From: Gardnerella vaginalis
Lineage (GTDB): Bacteria; Actinomycetota; Actinomycetes; Actinomycetales; Bifidobacteriaceae
Length of the DNA stretch: 64,000 nt
Assembly (NCBI RefSeq): GCF_001546455.1
Contig: NZ_KQ956825.1
Span: 103,247 to 167,246, forward strand
Reading direction: 5' to 3'
Part shown: one piece after another, positions 8,460-17,524 of the stretch
Position numbering within the stretch: position 1 is the stretch's first letter
Layout of the letters: the number at the start of each line of letters is the position of its first letter
The notes under the pieces: model-generated
The model's database searches: none
Seen by the model: the letters and a program-made list of their open reading frames with translations, nothing else
Told to the model about the DNA's origin: nothing
Position numbers and translations under genes: made by a program

Positions 8460-10766
8460 ATGAAGAATCAAAGTAGACTATATAAAAGCATTGCGATTTG
8501 TGCGTCTGTTATTGCTGCTCTGGCAATGCTGGTTCCGACTGTTTCTAGTGCTGTTGGCTCGTCTGCTTCTAGCAATTCCAATCATAATGCAGCTTCTGCT
8601 TCTAGTTCTGCTACTTCAACTCGTTCCTCTTCTTCGTCTTCTTCGGCTTCTGGGTCTGCCGTAAGTTCTTCTGCTCAATCTAGATCATCAGATGCGGATC
8701 CGCAGCCTTTAAATTGGACTACAGATTCCAATCGCAATCTTAAATGGGGATTAAGCGGAGAAAACAACTCAATTTTGCATTTGCAAGCAAATAGTTCTAA
8801 TGATTCAGTTGATGCAAGTAATCTTAAAGATTTGGTTAATGATGATAAATATAAAAGCGTCAAAAAGGTCGTTATAGACGGAACTGACTTTAAAATAAAT
8901 AATGCAGATAGTATGTTTTTTGATTTTTCCAGTCTTGAATCTGTAGAAGGCTTGCAAAAGATAAAGTTCGTCAAAAAAGATGGAAAAGCTGTAAATGTTT
9001 CTAAAATGTTTTATAGTTGCGGTAGTTTGCTAAGTTTAACTGGCATTGAAAACTGGAATATGGAAAATGTTGAAGACGCTAGTTCAATGTTTGCTTTTTG
9101 CGAAAAATTAGAATCAATTGATTTATCCAAGTGGCAGAACGTTAATATAAGCGACGCTAGTGGCATGTTTCAAATGTGTTCTAATTTAGAAAGTGTTAAG
9201 TTATTTGCTTCCCAAAGTGGAAAGTTAACAAAAATAAACGATATGTTCAACATGAGTTGGAAGAGAGTTAAGTCCAAGCTTTCAAGTGTAGAAGGCTTAG
9301 AAAAATTTAATACCAAAAATGTGACAACTATGAAGAAAATGTTTTACTTTACTTCAAAGCTAAAAGAGATTAATGGTATAAAAGATTGGGATACCTCAAA
9401 AGCTGAAGATATGGCAGAAATGTTCCAAGGCAGTGGTGTTGAAGTTTTAGATTTGAGTAAATGGAAGTTCCCGAATAAAGATGTTCCTGAGCAGGGAACT
9501 AGTAGTATAGTGCATAATTCTATAGGCGCTATGTTTGATTCGGTAGGGCTTCGAGATTTATCTCTTCCTGTAGATAAAGACGAGCAACTAAAAGTGTGTG
9601 ATTATACTAATCCAAACACGGCTTGTGATGCTACGTATGATGTTTTAGATAAAAGAGGCAATCTTTCAAAAGCTTTTATATCTGGTCTTGTTCCTGGTAT
9701 TTGGAGACGGTTTAAAGGTAAAACTGGTAAGGTTCCAGGTGAAAACATAATTTCAGGTTCTGCTGATGATTCAAAGTATATTCGTATAGTTCGCGATTAT
9801 ATTAAAGTAACTTTTAATAGAGCTGAGTATGGTTCTGTTACATGTGCTGTTGATGTTTTACAAGGTAAAAACAAAACTTATAATTTAAACAATGCTAGAC
9901 TTTTCGATTGTGTCCATAATGACAGTAATAGTTCTAGCATAAATGATGATAAAGAGAATGATAAAAAAATTTCTGCAAAAGAGCTAGGTGAAAAAAGAGA
10001 AGAATTAGCAAAGTATGCAGAAAGCATAGGCTTAAGTTATACTGCTAAGTTAATTCGTAATTCTAAGAGTAGTTCTCTTTCGGCATTAAAGAATCTTCTT
10101 AAAGAAGCAGAGTCTTCTAGGTCTGCTCCTATGACTTTTGATCAAGTAAAAGCTGTTCTTGGAATTGATAAAAAAGATACTGCTGTTTGGAATATTGATC
10201 GACTTATACCATACGACTTTATTAAAAAGGGATATAACAATGCATATGTGCAATCGACTAGATTTAGTAGTCAATCAATACTTGTCTCGCCGAGTTTTCA
10301 ACAGTTTGTTTCCAATGAACTTGTAGGGCAAACTTCGTTAAAGGCTCTTGCTGATACAGTATTTACTGCAATAGTTACGCGGAGTAGCAAGAAAACTGAG
10401 CCTAGACCATGCATTCCGCAGATTATAAATCCTGCTCCGCAGCCTGGCCCAAGTCCAACGCCTCTTCCAGAGCCAAAACAAGAGTTGAAGCCTGATTCTA
10501 CTCCAGATTTTGGCGGATTTAGTGGTTTCGGCGGAAAGCCTGCAATACCAAATAAAACACCAGGGCAAAGTAAGTGCATATGCCCTAATGCTCAAGAAAA
10601 TAAGCTCAATAAGAGCGATGATTCTTCCAGTGACGGCGTGCGTAGAGGGTATTTAATAACTACTGGAACTGCAGCAACATGTTGGATTATTTCTTCAATC
10701 GCAGCACTGTTTGCTGGATTCTTTGCTGGTCTTGCAATTGCAACTCGTAAATTTGCAGCCAGATAG
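8460..10766 (+). CDS. BspA/DUF285-type surface protein with C-terminal membrane anchor
   Basis: This is a 768-residue probable adhesin. It begins with a signal peptide (KNQSRLYKSIAICASVIAALAM, then a likely cut near VSSAVG). A Ser/Ala-rich stalk of about 45 residues follows. Residues about 100-340 are DUF285 repeats, the leucine-rich-like units of BspA proteins, with the words SKMFYSC, ASSMFAFC, SGMFQMC and LSKW. A charged middle region comes next, then a Pro-rich segment (PAPQPGPSPTPLPEPK) and a final membrane helix of about 23 residues ending in ATRKFAAR. No LPXTG sorting signal is seen. ATG at 8460 follows GGATTAGAAG. The binding target is unknown. The poly-T tract upstream could make expression variable. 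Confidence 0.82.
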   Translation: MKNQSRLYKSIAICASVIAALAMLVPTVSSAVGSSASSNSNHNAASASSSATSTRSSSSSSSASGSAVSSSAQSRSSDADPQPLNWTTDSNRNLKWGLSGENNSILHLQANSSNDSVDASNLKDLVNDDKYKSVKKVVIDGTDFKINNADSMFFDFSSLESVEGLQKIKFVKKDGKAVNVSKMFYSCGSLLSLTGIENWNMENVEDASSMFAFCEKLESIDLSKWQNVNISDASGMFQMCSNLESVKLFASQSGKLTKINDMFNMSWKRVKSKLSSVEGLEKFNTKNVTTMKKMFYFTSKLKEINGIKDWDTSKAEDMAEMFQGSGVEVLDLSKWKFPNKDVPEQGTSSIVHNSIGAMFDSVGLRDLSLPVDKDEQLKVCDYTNPNTACDATYDVLDKRGNLSKAFISGLVPGIWRRFKGKTGKVPGENIISGSADDSKYIRIVRDYIKVTFNRAEYGSVTCAVDVLQGKNKTYNLNNARLFDCVHNDSNSSSINDDKENDKKISAKELGEKREELAKYAESIGLSYTAKLIRNSKSSSLSALKNLLKEAESSRSAPMTFDQVKAVLGIDKKDTAVWNIDRLIPYDFIKKGYNNAYVQSTRFSSQSILVSPSFQQFVSNELVGQTSLKALADTVFTAIVTRSSKKTEPRPCIPQIINPAPQPGPSPTPLPEPKQELKPDSTPDFGGFSGFGGKPAIPNKTPGQSKCICPNAQENKLNKSDDSSSDGVRRGYLITTGTAATCWIISSIAALFAGFFAGLAIATRKFAAR

Positions 10767-10813
10767 TTAGCAAGCAGTTGACTAAAACATTTACGACTGG
10801 CAAAAACCAAAAG

Positions 10814-10887
<74 letters not shown>

Positions 10888-10899
10888 ATGTTAGACTTG

Positions 10900-10964
10900 C
10901 TCTAAGTACTTGCGCTAAGTACTTGCTCAAAGTACCCACGCAAAGTACCCACTCAAAGTACTTG
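10900..10964. repeat. 13-bp tandem repeat, five copies
   Basis: Five head-to-tail 13-base units start at 10900, 10913, 10926, 10939 and 10952, built as C(T/G)C(T/A)AAGTAC followed by TTG or CCA. The units alternate in their second base. They fill the spacer between tRNA-Pro and lysS; the rest of that spacer (to 11065) shows nothing else. Confidence 0.9.
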
Positions 10965-11065
10965 CATACAAGTTCTAACAACGTCCGTAATGTTACAGGT
11001 TGGCGCATACAAATATTTTATTGCGTTCGCTTAGCTTGGCATTAGTAACTGCTCGCTTAACTGCG

Positions 11066-11095
11066 TTACATGCTGTATTCCCTAGTGGCTACAAT
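11066..11095 (+). promoter_or_regulatory. Probable lysS promoter, near-leaderless
   Basis: TTACAT (11066-11071) and TACAAT (11090-11095) are 18 bases apart. The -10 box ends 8 bases before the lysS ATG, so the transcript should start at or within a base or two of the start codon. No Shine-Dalgarno is present. Confidence 0.6.
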
Positions 11096-11103
11096 TAGCG
11101 ACT

Positions 11104-12780
11104 ATGAGTGACACGAATACTACAATGCTCGCCGCGCAAAACGCCGCAGCAGAAAATGAATCAACAGACAACGCAAACGAAATGGACACCGTTGAGCATG
11201 CCGAAATGCTGCTCGCTCAAGACGAGGCCATTGCAAAGCGCGTAAATGAGGGTGCAAGCCTGGATGAAGCAATTGATCCAAGCAATAAAGAGTTTGGTCC
11301 TCTTGCACACCCAGAGCAGGTGCAAATGCGCGTTGCAAAGCGAGCGATGTTGCTTAAGGAAGGTGTGCAGCCATACCCAGTGCACCTTAACGTTACAGAT
11401 ACTATCGAAAAAGTACGCGCCGATTTTGATGGCAAGCTTCAAGCTGGCGAAGAAACCGATACCGAGGTTGGTATTGCTGGCCGCGTTCTCTTCTTGCGTA
11501 ATGCTGGCGGCTTGTGCTTCGTTAAGCTTGCTGCGGGCGATGGCACTACTATTCAGGCCATGGTTTCCAAGAAGGAAATCGGCGAAGAATCCATTAAGAG
11601 CTTTAAGCAGATGGTAGATTTGGGTGACCATTTGTACGTTCGCGGTCGCGTGATTTCTTCTAAGACGGGCGAGCTTTCCGTGTTTGCAACCGAGTGGGCA
11701 ATTGCTGCCAAGGCTTTGCAGCCACTCCCAGCTTTGCACAAGGAATTAAGCGACGATACTCGTACTCGCAAGCCTTATATTGGCATGATTGCAGACGAGA
11801 AGATTCGCGATATGGTTCGTAGGCGTTCGCGTGCTGTGGCTTCTCTTCGCCGCACGTTTGAGACTCACGACTTCTTGGAAGTCGAAACTCCAATGTTGCA
11901 AACGGTTCACGGCGGTGCTGCTGCTCGTCCGTTTACAACTCATATGAACGCTTTTGACATTGATCTTTATTTGCGAATTGCTCCAGAGCTTTTCCTTAAG
12001 CGCTGCTTGGTTGGTGGCATTGACCGCGTGTTTGAAATTAACCGAGATTTCCGTAACGAAGGCGTGGACGCAACTCACGCTCCAGAGTTTACAATGCTCG
12101 AGGCGTACCAGGCTTACGGTACTTACGATACAATTGGCGATCTTACTAAAGAGCTGATTCAAAAGGCTGCTGTAGACGCTTTTGGCTCCACTAAGGTGAC
12201 TTTGCTTAACGGTGAAGAGTACGATTTTGGTGGCGAATGGAAGCAGATTACCATGTACGGATCGCTTAGCGAGGCTTTGGGTGAGGAAATTACGCCAGAG
12301 ACTTCTGTTGAGCATTTGGGCGCAATCGCAGACAAGCTTGGCGTTGAGCGCGACGAAGTGGAAAATCACGGCAAGTTGGTTGAGCACTTGTGGGAACACT
12401 TCTACGAAGATAAGCTTTACGAGCCGACGTTTGTGCGCGACTTCCCAGTGGAAACCAGCCCGCTTGTTAAGGGTCACCGCACAAAGCCAGGAATGGTTGA
12501 AAAGTGGGATTTGTACGTGCGCGGCTTTGAGCTTGCAACCGGCTACTCCGAGCTTAACGACCCAGTTGTGCAGCGTGAGCGCTTTGTGGCTCAAGCTAAG
12601 GACGCTTTGGCTGGAGACGTTGAGGCAATGGATATTGACGAGGACTTCATTGAGGCTCTCGGTGTTGGTATGCCTCCTGCTGGCGGCATGGGAATGGGTA
12701 TTGACCGCTTGCTAATCGCCCTTACGGGCGCAACCATTCGCGAGACGATTACATTCCCACTCGTAAAGCCTCTTCGCTAA
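11104..12780 (+). CDS. lysS: Lysyl-tRNA synthetase, class II
   Basis: This enzyme charges tRNA-Lys. The 558-residue protein has an acidic extension of about 75 residues, then an OB-fold anticodon domain (VGIAGRVLFLRNAGGLCFVKL), then the class II core. Motif 2 is FRNEGVDATHAPEFTMLEAY and motif 3 is GMGMGIDRL. The N-terminal extension (TDNANEMDTVEHAEMLLAQ) has no recognised domain and is longer than in E. coli LysS. The promoter suggests a leaderless mRNA. gpmA follows in the same direction but has its own -10 box. Confidence 0.95.
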   Translation: MSDTNTTMLAAQNAAAENESTDNANEMDTVEHAEMLLAQDEAIAKRVNEGASLDEAIDPSNKEFGPLAHPEQVQMRVAKRAMLLKEGVQPYPVHLNVTDTIEKVRADFDGKLQAGEETDTEVGIAGRVLFLRNAGGLCFVKLAAGDGTTIQAMVSKKEIGEESIKSFKQMVDLGDHLYVRGRVISSKTGELSVFATEWAIAAKALQPLPALHKELSDDTRTRKPYIGMIADEKIRDMVRRRSRAVASLRRTFETHDFLEVETPMLQTVHGGAAARPFTTHMNAFDIDLYLRIAPELFLKRCLVGGIDRVFEINRDFRNEGVDATHAPEFTMLEAYQAYGTYDTIGDLTKELIQKAAVDAFGSTKVTLLNGEEYDFGGEWKQITMYGSLSEALGEEITPETSVEHLGAIADKLGVERDEVENHGKLVEHLWEHFYEDKLYEPTFVRDFPVETSPLVKGHRTKPGMVEKWDLYVRGFELATGYSELNDPVVQRERFVAQAKDALAGDVEAMDIDEDFIEALGVGMPPAGGMGMGIDRLLIALTGATIRETITFPLVKPLR

Positions 12781-12801
12781 TTGACGTAAAGTCAAATTTA
12801 A

Positions 12802-12830
12802 TTCATGTAGTCGTACGAAACTAATAGACT
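12802..12830 (+). promoter_or_regulatory. Probable gpmA promoter, near-leaderless
   Basis: TTCATG (12802-12807) and TAGACT (12825-12830) have a 17-base spacer. The ATG at 12839 is 8 bases past the -10 box and no Shine-Dalgarno is visible. Confidence 0.5.
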
Positions 12831-12838
12831 AGGTAATT

Positions 12839-13579
12839 ATGACATACAAATTAGTATTGCTCCGACATGGTCAGAGCGCATGGAATAAGACCAATCAGTT
12901 CACTGGTTGGGTTGATGTACCTCTCACTGAGCAGGGTGTTGAGGAAGCTAAGCATGGTGGCGAGCTTCTTAAAGAGAAGAACGTTCTTCCAGACATCGTG
13001 TTCACTTCTTTGCTTCGTCGCGCTATCAATACCGCGAATTACGCGCTTGATGCCGCCGACCGCCTTTGGATTCCAGTTCGCCGCAGCTGGCGTTTAAACG
13101 AGCGTCATTACGGTGCTTTGCAAGGTAAGAACAAGTCTGAGATTCGTCAGGAATATGGCGATGAAAAGTTTATGATCTGGCGTCGTTCTTATGCAACCCC
13201 ACCTCCAGAGATTGATCCAAACGACGAGTATTCTCAAACAAATGACCCTCGTTACGCAGGAGACCCAGTTCCAGAAACTGAGGCTTTGGCAAACGTTGTG
13301 ACTCGCGTAACTCCTTACTGGGAGTCCGATATTATTCCAGAGCTTAAGTCTGGCAAGACTGTAATGATTGCAGCTCACGGCAACAGCTTGCGCGCAATTG
13401 TTAAGATGCTCGACGGTTTGAGCGAAGAAGAGATTTCTAAGGTAAACATTCCAACGGCTATTCCTCTTCTTTACGAGTTGGACGAGAACTTTAAGCCAAT
13501 TAAGCCTCGCGGCGAGTATTTGGATCCAGAAGCTGCGGCTGCTGGTGCTGCTGCCGTTGCGGCTCAAGGCCAGAAGTAA
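12839..13579 (+). CDS. gpmA: 2,3-bisphosphoglycerate-dependent phosphoglycerate mutase
   Basis: This cytosolic enzyme interconverts 3- and 2-phosphoglycerate, using a phospho-His. It has the catalytic [10 protein letters not shown], the substrate loop [12 protein letters not shown], the Glu in [12 protein letters not shown], and the second His in [10 protein letters not shown]. Length (246 residues) is typical, with an Ala-rich tail ([18 protein letters not shown]). It acts in the lower glycolytic part of the bifid shunt. The gene ends at a bidirectional terminator shared with phoU. Confidence 0.95.
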   Translation: MTYKLVLLRHGQSAWNKTNQFTGWVDVPLTEQGVEEAKHGGELLKEKNVLPDIVFTSLLRRAINTANYALDAADRLWIPVRRSWRLNERHYGALQGKNKSEIRQEYGDEKFMIWRRSYATPPPEIDPNDEYSQTNDPRYAGDPVPETEALANVVTRVTPYWESDIIPELKSGKTVMIAAHGNSLRAIVKMLDGLSEEEISKVNIPTAIPLLYELDENFKPIKPRGEYLDPEAAAAGAAAVAAQGQK

Positions 13580-13588
13580 GTTTGATTA

Positions 13589-13626
13589 GCTTAAGTTAGT
13601 TTTGTTAGTTTAAGTTAGTTTTGATT
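13589..13626. repeat. Imperfect tandem duplication after gpmA
   Basis: The words TTAAGTTAGTTTTG(A/T)TTA recur head to tail just past the gpmA stop, with a period of about 19 bases. Confidence 0.55.
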
Positions 13627-13628
13627 AA

Positions 13629-13666
13629 AAAAGTAGGCCTGCAATTAATTTTGCAGACCTACTTTT
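13629..13666. terminator. Bidirectional terminator between gpmA and phoU
   Basis: A 16-position stem (13629-13644 with 13651-13666, one C/A mismatch) starts in A and ends in T, so it serves both convergent genes. Confidence 0.85.
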
Positions 13667-13690
13667 GTTTATTTTGTTTATTTTGTTTTA
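13663..13690. repeat. 9-bp tandem repeat over the phoU stop
   Basis: TTTTGTTTA occurs at 13663, 13672 and, with one inserted T, at 13681. The phoU stop (TTA on this strand, 13688-13690) is in the last copy. Confidence 0.8.
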
Positions 13691-14368
13691 TGCAACAACC
13701 GTATCTTTATCTGGTTCTGGCTTCTTAGTTGGGTCAAATCCCGAGACAATAAATACTACTTGTCTTGCGGCTGCAACTGAATGATCGCCTATGCGTTCCA
13801 TAAATCGGCTTAAAAGCACCAAGTCAATCAGTTGTTTTCTGGTGCCGTTCCAATCTTCGCCTTCTACAAGAGCAAAAATATCTTCGTGCAACTTATCCAT
13901 TACGTCGTCGCCGTGAATAATAGCATCTGCTACATTAACGTCTCTATTCGAAAGCATGTCTGTTAGTTGACCTGCAAGAACATGCAAAAAGTCAACCATT
14001 TTTTCAACAGTTTCTTTTGCCTGGCTAGGAATTGCCGACTCTGGCCAATCTCTTCTTGCGATTTGTGCAACGTGGCTAGCTAAATCTCCCATGCGTTCAA
14101 AAGTGGCAGCAAGTCTCATAGTTGCAACTACTTCTCGCAAATCTGTTGCAACTGGGTTTTGGCGAGCAAGCAGTATTAAACATTGATCTATAACGTTTGC
14201 TTCTAGAGCGTCTAACTTTGCGTCGTTATCTATAACTGTTTGCGCGGATTCTATATCTGCGTTTACAAGCGCGTTTCCAGCATTGTTCATAGCTTTTGCA
14301 ACAAGCTCTGCCATGCGTTCAATGTTTGATGCAACAGCCTTCATCTCTTCGTTGAAAATCACTCGCAT
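13688..14368 (-). CDS. phoU: Phosphate transport regulator PhoU
   Basis: PhoU links the Pst phosphate transporter to its two-component system. The protein of about 226 residues has two repeated three-helix PhoU domains, with metal-site words such as ERMGDLASHV and ERIGDHSVAA. The ATG at 14368 follows AAAGGACACACC; an upstream in-frame ATG (14404) lacks a ribosome site. It is divergent from a SenX3-like kinase gene, the arrangement expected of a phosphate regulon. No pst genes and no response regulator are in this neighbourhood. Confidence 0.93.
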   Translation of the reverse strand: MRVIFNEEMKAVASNIERMAELVAKAMNNAGNALVNADIESAQTVIDNDAKLDALEANVIDQCLILLARQNPVATDLREVVATMRLAATFERMGDLASHVAQIARRDWPESAIPSQAKETVEKMVDFLHVLAGQLTDMLSNRDVNVADAIIHGDDVMDKLHEDIFALVEGEDWNGTRKQLIDLVLLSRFMERIGDHSVAAARQVVFIVSGFDPTKKPEPDKDTVVA

Positions 14369-14511
14369 GGTGTGTCCTTTCTTGCGATTTGCATTTTGAA
14401 GCATATTCGCGTTTTTAAACTTGCCATAATAAATTCTTGCTGTAATAAATTATAGACTACTGTGCGCACGTGCTTAAACAGATTAATCGCTTAAATGTGA
14501 GCGCGTTAGAG

Positions 14512-14517
14512 TATTCT
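14512..14517 (+). promoter_or_regulatory. -10 box of the kinase gene, leaderless
   Basis: TATTCT lies 8 bases before the ATG at 14526 and there is no Shine-Dalgarno, as expected for a leaderless transcript. No good -35 box was found. Confidence 0.4.
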
Positions 14518-14525
14518 TTAAGAGT

Positions 14526-15977
14526 ATGCTTCAAGATTCGCCATCTTCGCCTTTAATGGTGTTTGTTGTTTTTGCTTTGATTGCACTTTGCGTTGCAATC
14601 GTTGTTGTTATGTTTGCATTTGACTTTATTTTGCAAACATTTCGCAATGTTTTTGTTCCGTTTTTTACATCCGATTTAAGTCGCGTTTTTAAAGCTATTA
14701 GGCGTTATTTTAGGCGCATCTTTAAGCGAATTTTTAGAGGCAATTTTAAGAAGATAAAAAAAGCTTTTGGCGATTTAGATTCTGGTTCCGATTCCGATTT
14801 TGATTTAGACGATAGTTCCGAAGATATTAGCTCCGACGCTTGCGCGGTTTTGGCTATGCTTCCAGGCGCAACCATTGTTGTTGATAAAAATAACGACGTT
14901 TTGCGCGCAAGTTCGCAAAGCTATACTCTCGGCGTTGTTTTAGACGATTCGATTGTTTCGCCGCGCGTTTTACAAGCCGTAAATAAAGTTCGTTTCTCTG
15001 GAGGGTCTGAAAGCTTTGACTTGGTGACTTATACGCCAAAACAATATGTAACAATTGACTCCGACTCTGCCGAAGTTGGCTCTAGTTCAATCGATTCTAC
15101 TGCAATCGATTCTGGCACAATTGACCCTACTGCAATTGGCTCTACAGTACCCGCGTCTAATCCTTCTACAATTTCTAGACCTAACTGGCTTAACGTTACG
15201 GTTGGAAGCGTTGGAGCAGGCAAGGTTGTTGTTATTATAAACGACTCCAGTGCAGCGCATCGCTTTGAGCAAACGCGTAACGATTTTATAAGTAATGTTT
15301 CTAATCAACTTATTAAATCAACACGCATGATTTCCAGTCTTACTAATGTTTTGCAAACTAAAGATGTTAGTGCAAGCCGTATTAAAGATGTTGCTGCGTC
15401 TGCTCAAAAATCATCTAAACACTTGGAGCATATGCTAGAAGATTTGCTGCTTCTTATGCGCGCGCAAAGTCCTATAGACTCTTCAAAGGCTAGTGTTGTA
15501 AACGTTTTGAAAGTGTTGGAGGAAGTTAAATCACAGGTTTCTAGCCTTGTGCAAAGCAAAAATGTTAATGTAATTGTTAAGGCAGATTCTTCCATTAACG
15601 TTTTAGCAGATGCTAGCCAAATAATAGTTGCTGTTAGAAAACTTGTTGAAAATGCTATTATTTACTCGCCCAAAAATCGCAGTGTGGCGCTCTGCGCTTT
15701 AAAGTCAAACGATAATAGATTTGCTGTGATTCGCGTTGTTGATTCTGGAATTGGAATTCCACTAAAAGATCAGCCGCGTATTTTCGAGCGTTTTTACAGG
15801 TCGAGCAATCAAAATGATTCTAGCCAAGATGGTGTTGGATTGGGTCTTGCTATTGCAAAGCACGTGGCTCTTACGCATCATGGCAGTATAACATTGTGGA
15901 GTAGGCCAGGGCAGGGAACTACGGTTAACTTTGCTATTCCGCTTGCAAATTCGCTTGCAAATTCGGATGTAAATTAG
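14526..15977 (+). CDS. SenX3-like sensor kinase lacking the phospho-acceptor His
   Basis: This 483-residue protein has one N-terminal membrane helix (residues about 10-36), a basic Arg/Lys-rich segment, an acidic stretch, a PAS-like region and then a kinase module. The ATPase domain is intact: N box KLVENAIIYSP, G1 DSGIGIP, FERFYRS and GVGLGLAIAKHV. The H box should read VSHELKTP but reads VSNQLIKST, with Asn260 where the phosphorylated His belongs. The SIDSTAIDSGTIDPTAIGS linker is a degenerate repeat. It is divergent from phoU, but no response regulator gene is adjacent. It may be a pseudokinase or a phosphatase-only sensor; this is inference. Confidence 0.8.
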   Translation: MLQDSPSSPLMVFVVFALIALCVAIVVVMFAFDFILQTFRNVFVPFFTSDLSRVFKAIRRYFRRIFKRIFRGNFKKIKKAFGDLDSGSDSDFDLDDSSEDISSDACAVLAMLPGATIVVDKNNDVLRASSQSYTLGVVLDDSIVSPRVLQAVNKVRFSGGSESFDLVTYTPKQYVTIDSDSAEVGSSSIDSTAIDSGTIDPTAIGSTVPASNPSTISRPNWLNVTVGSVGAGKVVVIINDSSAAHRFEQTRNDFISNVSNQLIKSTRMISSLTNVLQTKDVSASRIKDVAASAQKSSKHLEHMLEDLLLLMRAQSPIDSSKASVVNVLKVLEEVKSQVSSLVQSKNVNVIVKADSSINVLADASQIIVAVRKLVENAIIYSPKNRSVALCALKSNDNRFAVIRVVDSGIGIPLKDQPRIFERFYRSSNQNDSSQDGVGLGLAIAKHVALTHHGSITLWSRPGQGTTVNFAIPLANSLANSDVN

Positions 15978-15987
15978 ATTAAGCGAC

Positions 15988-16254
15988 TTATTTTCCGAGT
16001 CTTCTATAATCCCAGCGGTCGAAGTGTTCCCAGACTAAAAGCAAAATTCCAATTACAAATCCGCTAAGGCACACCACCGCAATAAACCACAGTATAAAAT
16101 GCAAAATCGCAAGTAGAACGGTGATTAATGATGCTATTAGCCAAATAATTGTTCCAGCCATAAAAGCTTTGCACAAGTCTACGCGCAACGGCTTTGGCGC
16201 TTCTCTGCGTGCGTCTGGATTAATAATCGGTGCTAGCTTCATATGATTAACCAT
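15988..16254 (-). CDS. DUF2530 family membrane protein
   Basis: This small actinobacterial membrane protein has no known function. Residues after the start read KLAPIINPDARREAPKPLRVDL, then two membrane helices (about 27 and 22 residues) separated by a short loop, ending WEHFDRWDYRRLGK. The pattern of Pro/Arg-rich head, helix pair and basic tail fits DUF2530. The start is uncertain: ATG at 16254 or 16242, neither with a good ribosome site. It ends 11 bases from the kinase gene, which converges on it. Confidence 0.65.
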   Translation of the reverse strand: MVNHMKLAPIINPDARREAPKPLRVDLCKAFMAGTIIWLIASLITVLLAILHFILWFIAVVCLSGFVIGILLLVWEHFDRWDYRRLGK

Positions 16255-16390
16255 ACATCTTTGCGTGTTCAATATCAATTTTAAGAATTGCATTGCGTAC
16301 TGTGTTTTGTATCCGTACCACATTGTATTCTTTAAGTTTGTAAGTGTAAATTTGTGAATACGCTTTAGAAGATTTTAGGAGCGATTTTTT

Positions 16391-17386
16391 ATGAAGCATG
16401 CTGAGCACGGCGCTAATAAAGCAAAGGGGCGGTTTGGTTCGCCTTTTATGCTTTTTGCTTCTGTACGTGGTTCGCATGCCTCTTCCACAAATCGCGCTGC
16501 TGCAGTTTTGTCAAATAATGGCGCTGTTGTAGGTTTGGAAAATGTAGATTTACAAGAATTTGCTGTTCCTTTAACACGCCGTCAGCGCAGAATGGCTCGT
16601 GCTACTAAAGAGCGTAAGAATCGTATGATTGTTTCGGCTTCTTTGTTTGCGTTAGTTGGAGCTGCTTTAACTTCTATGACTTTAAACAAGCCTAATAATA
16701 TGGATTCTTTGGCTTCTAAGTCTTATTCTTCTAATTTAAGTTTTGTAGACGATTCTTCTGCTCAAGCAGCATCTCGTTCTAGTGCTAGAGAGAGCATTGA
16801 TCGCGCTAGTAAGTATTTAAACTTTAGTAGTGCTGTTGCTGGTCTTGAATCCGATTTAAATGCGTTTTCTACTAAGTCTTCTCATAAGTCTAAGTGGGAT
16901 TTGGGTTCCATCTCCGATTTTAAAGTGTCGGAAATGTCTAAGTCGGCAGCAAATAATCCAAATGTTGCTGTTTTTATGGATTCAGACGCAAAGATTTTGC
17001 CAGCTGGCTTTAATCCAAATCACGATTCTGGCGATTCTGGAAACGCTTATGAATTCAGCCAATGCACGTGGTGGGTTTATATTCGCAGGCATCAGTTAGG
17101 TCTTCCTGTTGGCTCCAATATGGGAGATGGCTGGATGTGGGGCTGGTCTGCTCGTAAGCTCGGCTATTGGGTTGATCGTACTCCTCGCCACGTTGGAGAC
17201 ATTATGGTGTTTGGCCGTGGTCAGGCTGGTGTTAATCGCTATTATGGCCATGTTGCAATTGTAGAAAAGATTAATCAAGATGGTTCTATAGAAACCTCTG
17301 AATCTAGCGCTGAATATCATGGTAGAACTTATTCCAGAGTTGTTAGTGCTAAAGACGTTTCTGCTTTTGATTTTATTCACTACTAA
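16391..17386 (+). CDS. CHAP-domain cell-wall hydrolase, membrane-anchored
   Basis: This is a probable peptidoglycan amidase or endopeptidase. A cytoplasmic N-terminal region with a basic patch (RRQRRMARATKERKNR) precedes a single membrane helix at residues about 80-98 (IVSASLFALVGAALTSMT). A Ser-rich linker leads to a C-terminal CHAP domain from about residue 210. The catalytic Cys is in EFSQCTWWVYIRR, the His in YYGHVAIVEKI, and a Glu in SIETSESS. ATG at 16391 follows TTAGGAGCG. NlpC/P60 follows 138 bases later, so the pair probably serves cell division or wall turnover. The stop codon sits inside a 12-bp triple repeat. Confidence 0.85.
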   Translation: MKHAEHGANKAKGRFGSPFMLFASVRGSHASSTNRAAAVLSNNGAVVGLENVDLQEFAVPLTRRQRRMARATKERKNRMIVSASLFALVGAALTSMTLNKPNNMDSLASKSYSSNLSFVDDSSAQAASRSSARESIDRASKYLNFSSAVAGLESDLNAFSTKSSHKSKWDLGSISDFKVSEMSKSAANNPNVAVFMDSDAKILPAGFNPNHDSGDSGNAYEFSQCTWWVYIRRHQLGLPVGSNMGDGWMWGWSARKLGYWVDRTPRHVGDIMVFGRGQAGVNRYYGHVAIVEKINQDGSIETSESSAEYHGRTYSRVVSAKDVSAFDFIHY

Positions 17387-17410
17387 ATTCACTACTAAAT
17401 TCACTACTAA
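17375..17410. repeat. 12-bp tandem repeat, three perfect copies, over a stop codon
   Basis: ATTCACTACTAA is repeated at 17375, 17387 and 17399. The first copy encodes the last residues and TAA stop of the CHAP gene, so the stop codon itself is repeated in frame. Confidence 0.92.
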
Positions 17411-17524
17411 ATTCGCCACTATGGCTTTTAAAACTTTACTAGTATAAAGATTAGATTCATCAACTTTTGTTGATTTATCGCGCGATTTTTGCCGCTTTGT
17501 ATTGTTAATGTGTTAACATCGCTA

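Noticed and set aside
10900..10964. Possible CRISPR array
   Set aside because: The 13-bp units are contiguous without spacers, and no cas gene is in the window.
11746..12594. A 282-codon frame opposite lysS
   Set aside because: lysS is certain on the other strand; the frame follows from its codon bias. The same applies to the long frames opposite ldh and gpmA.
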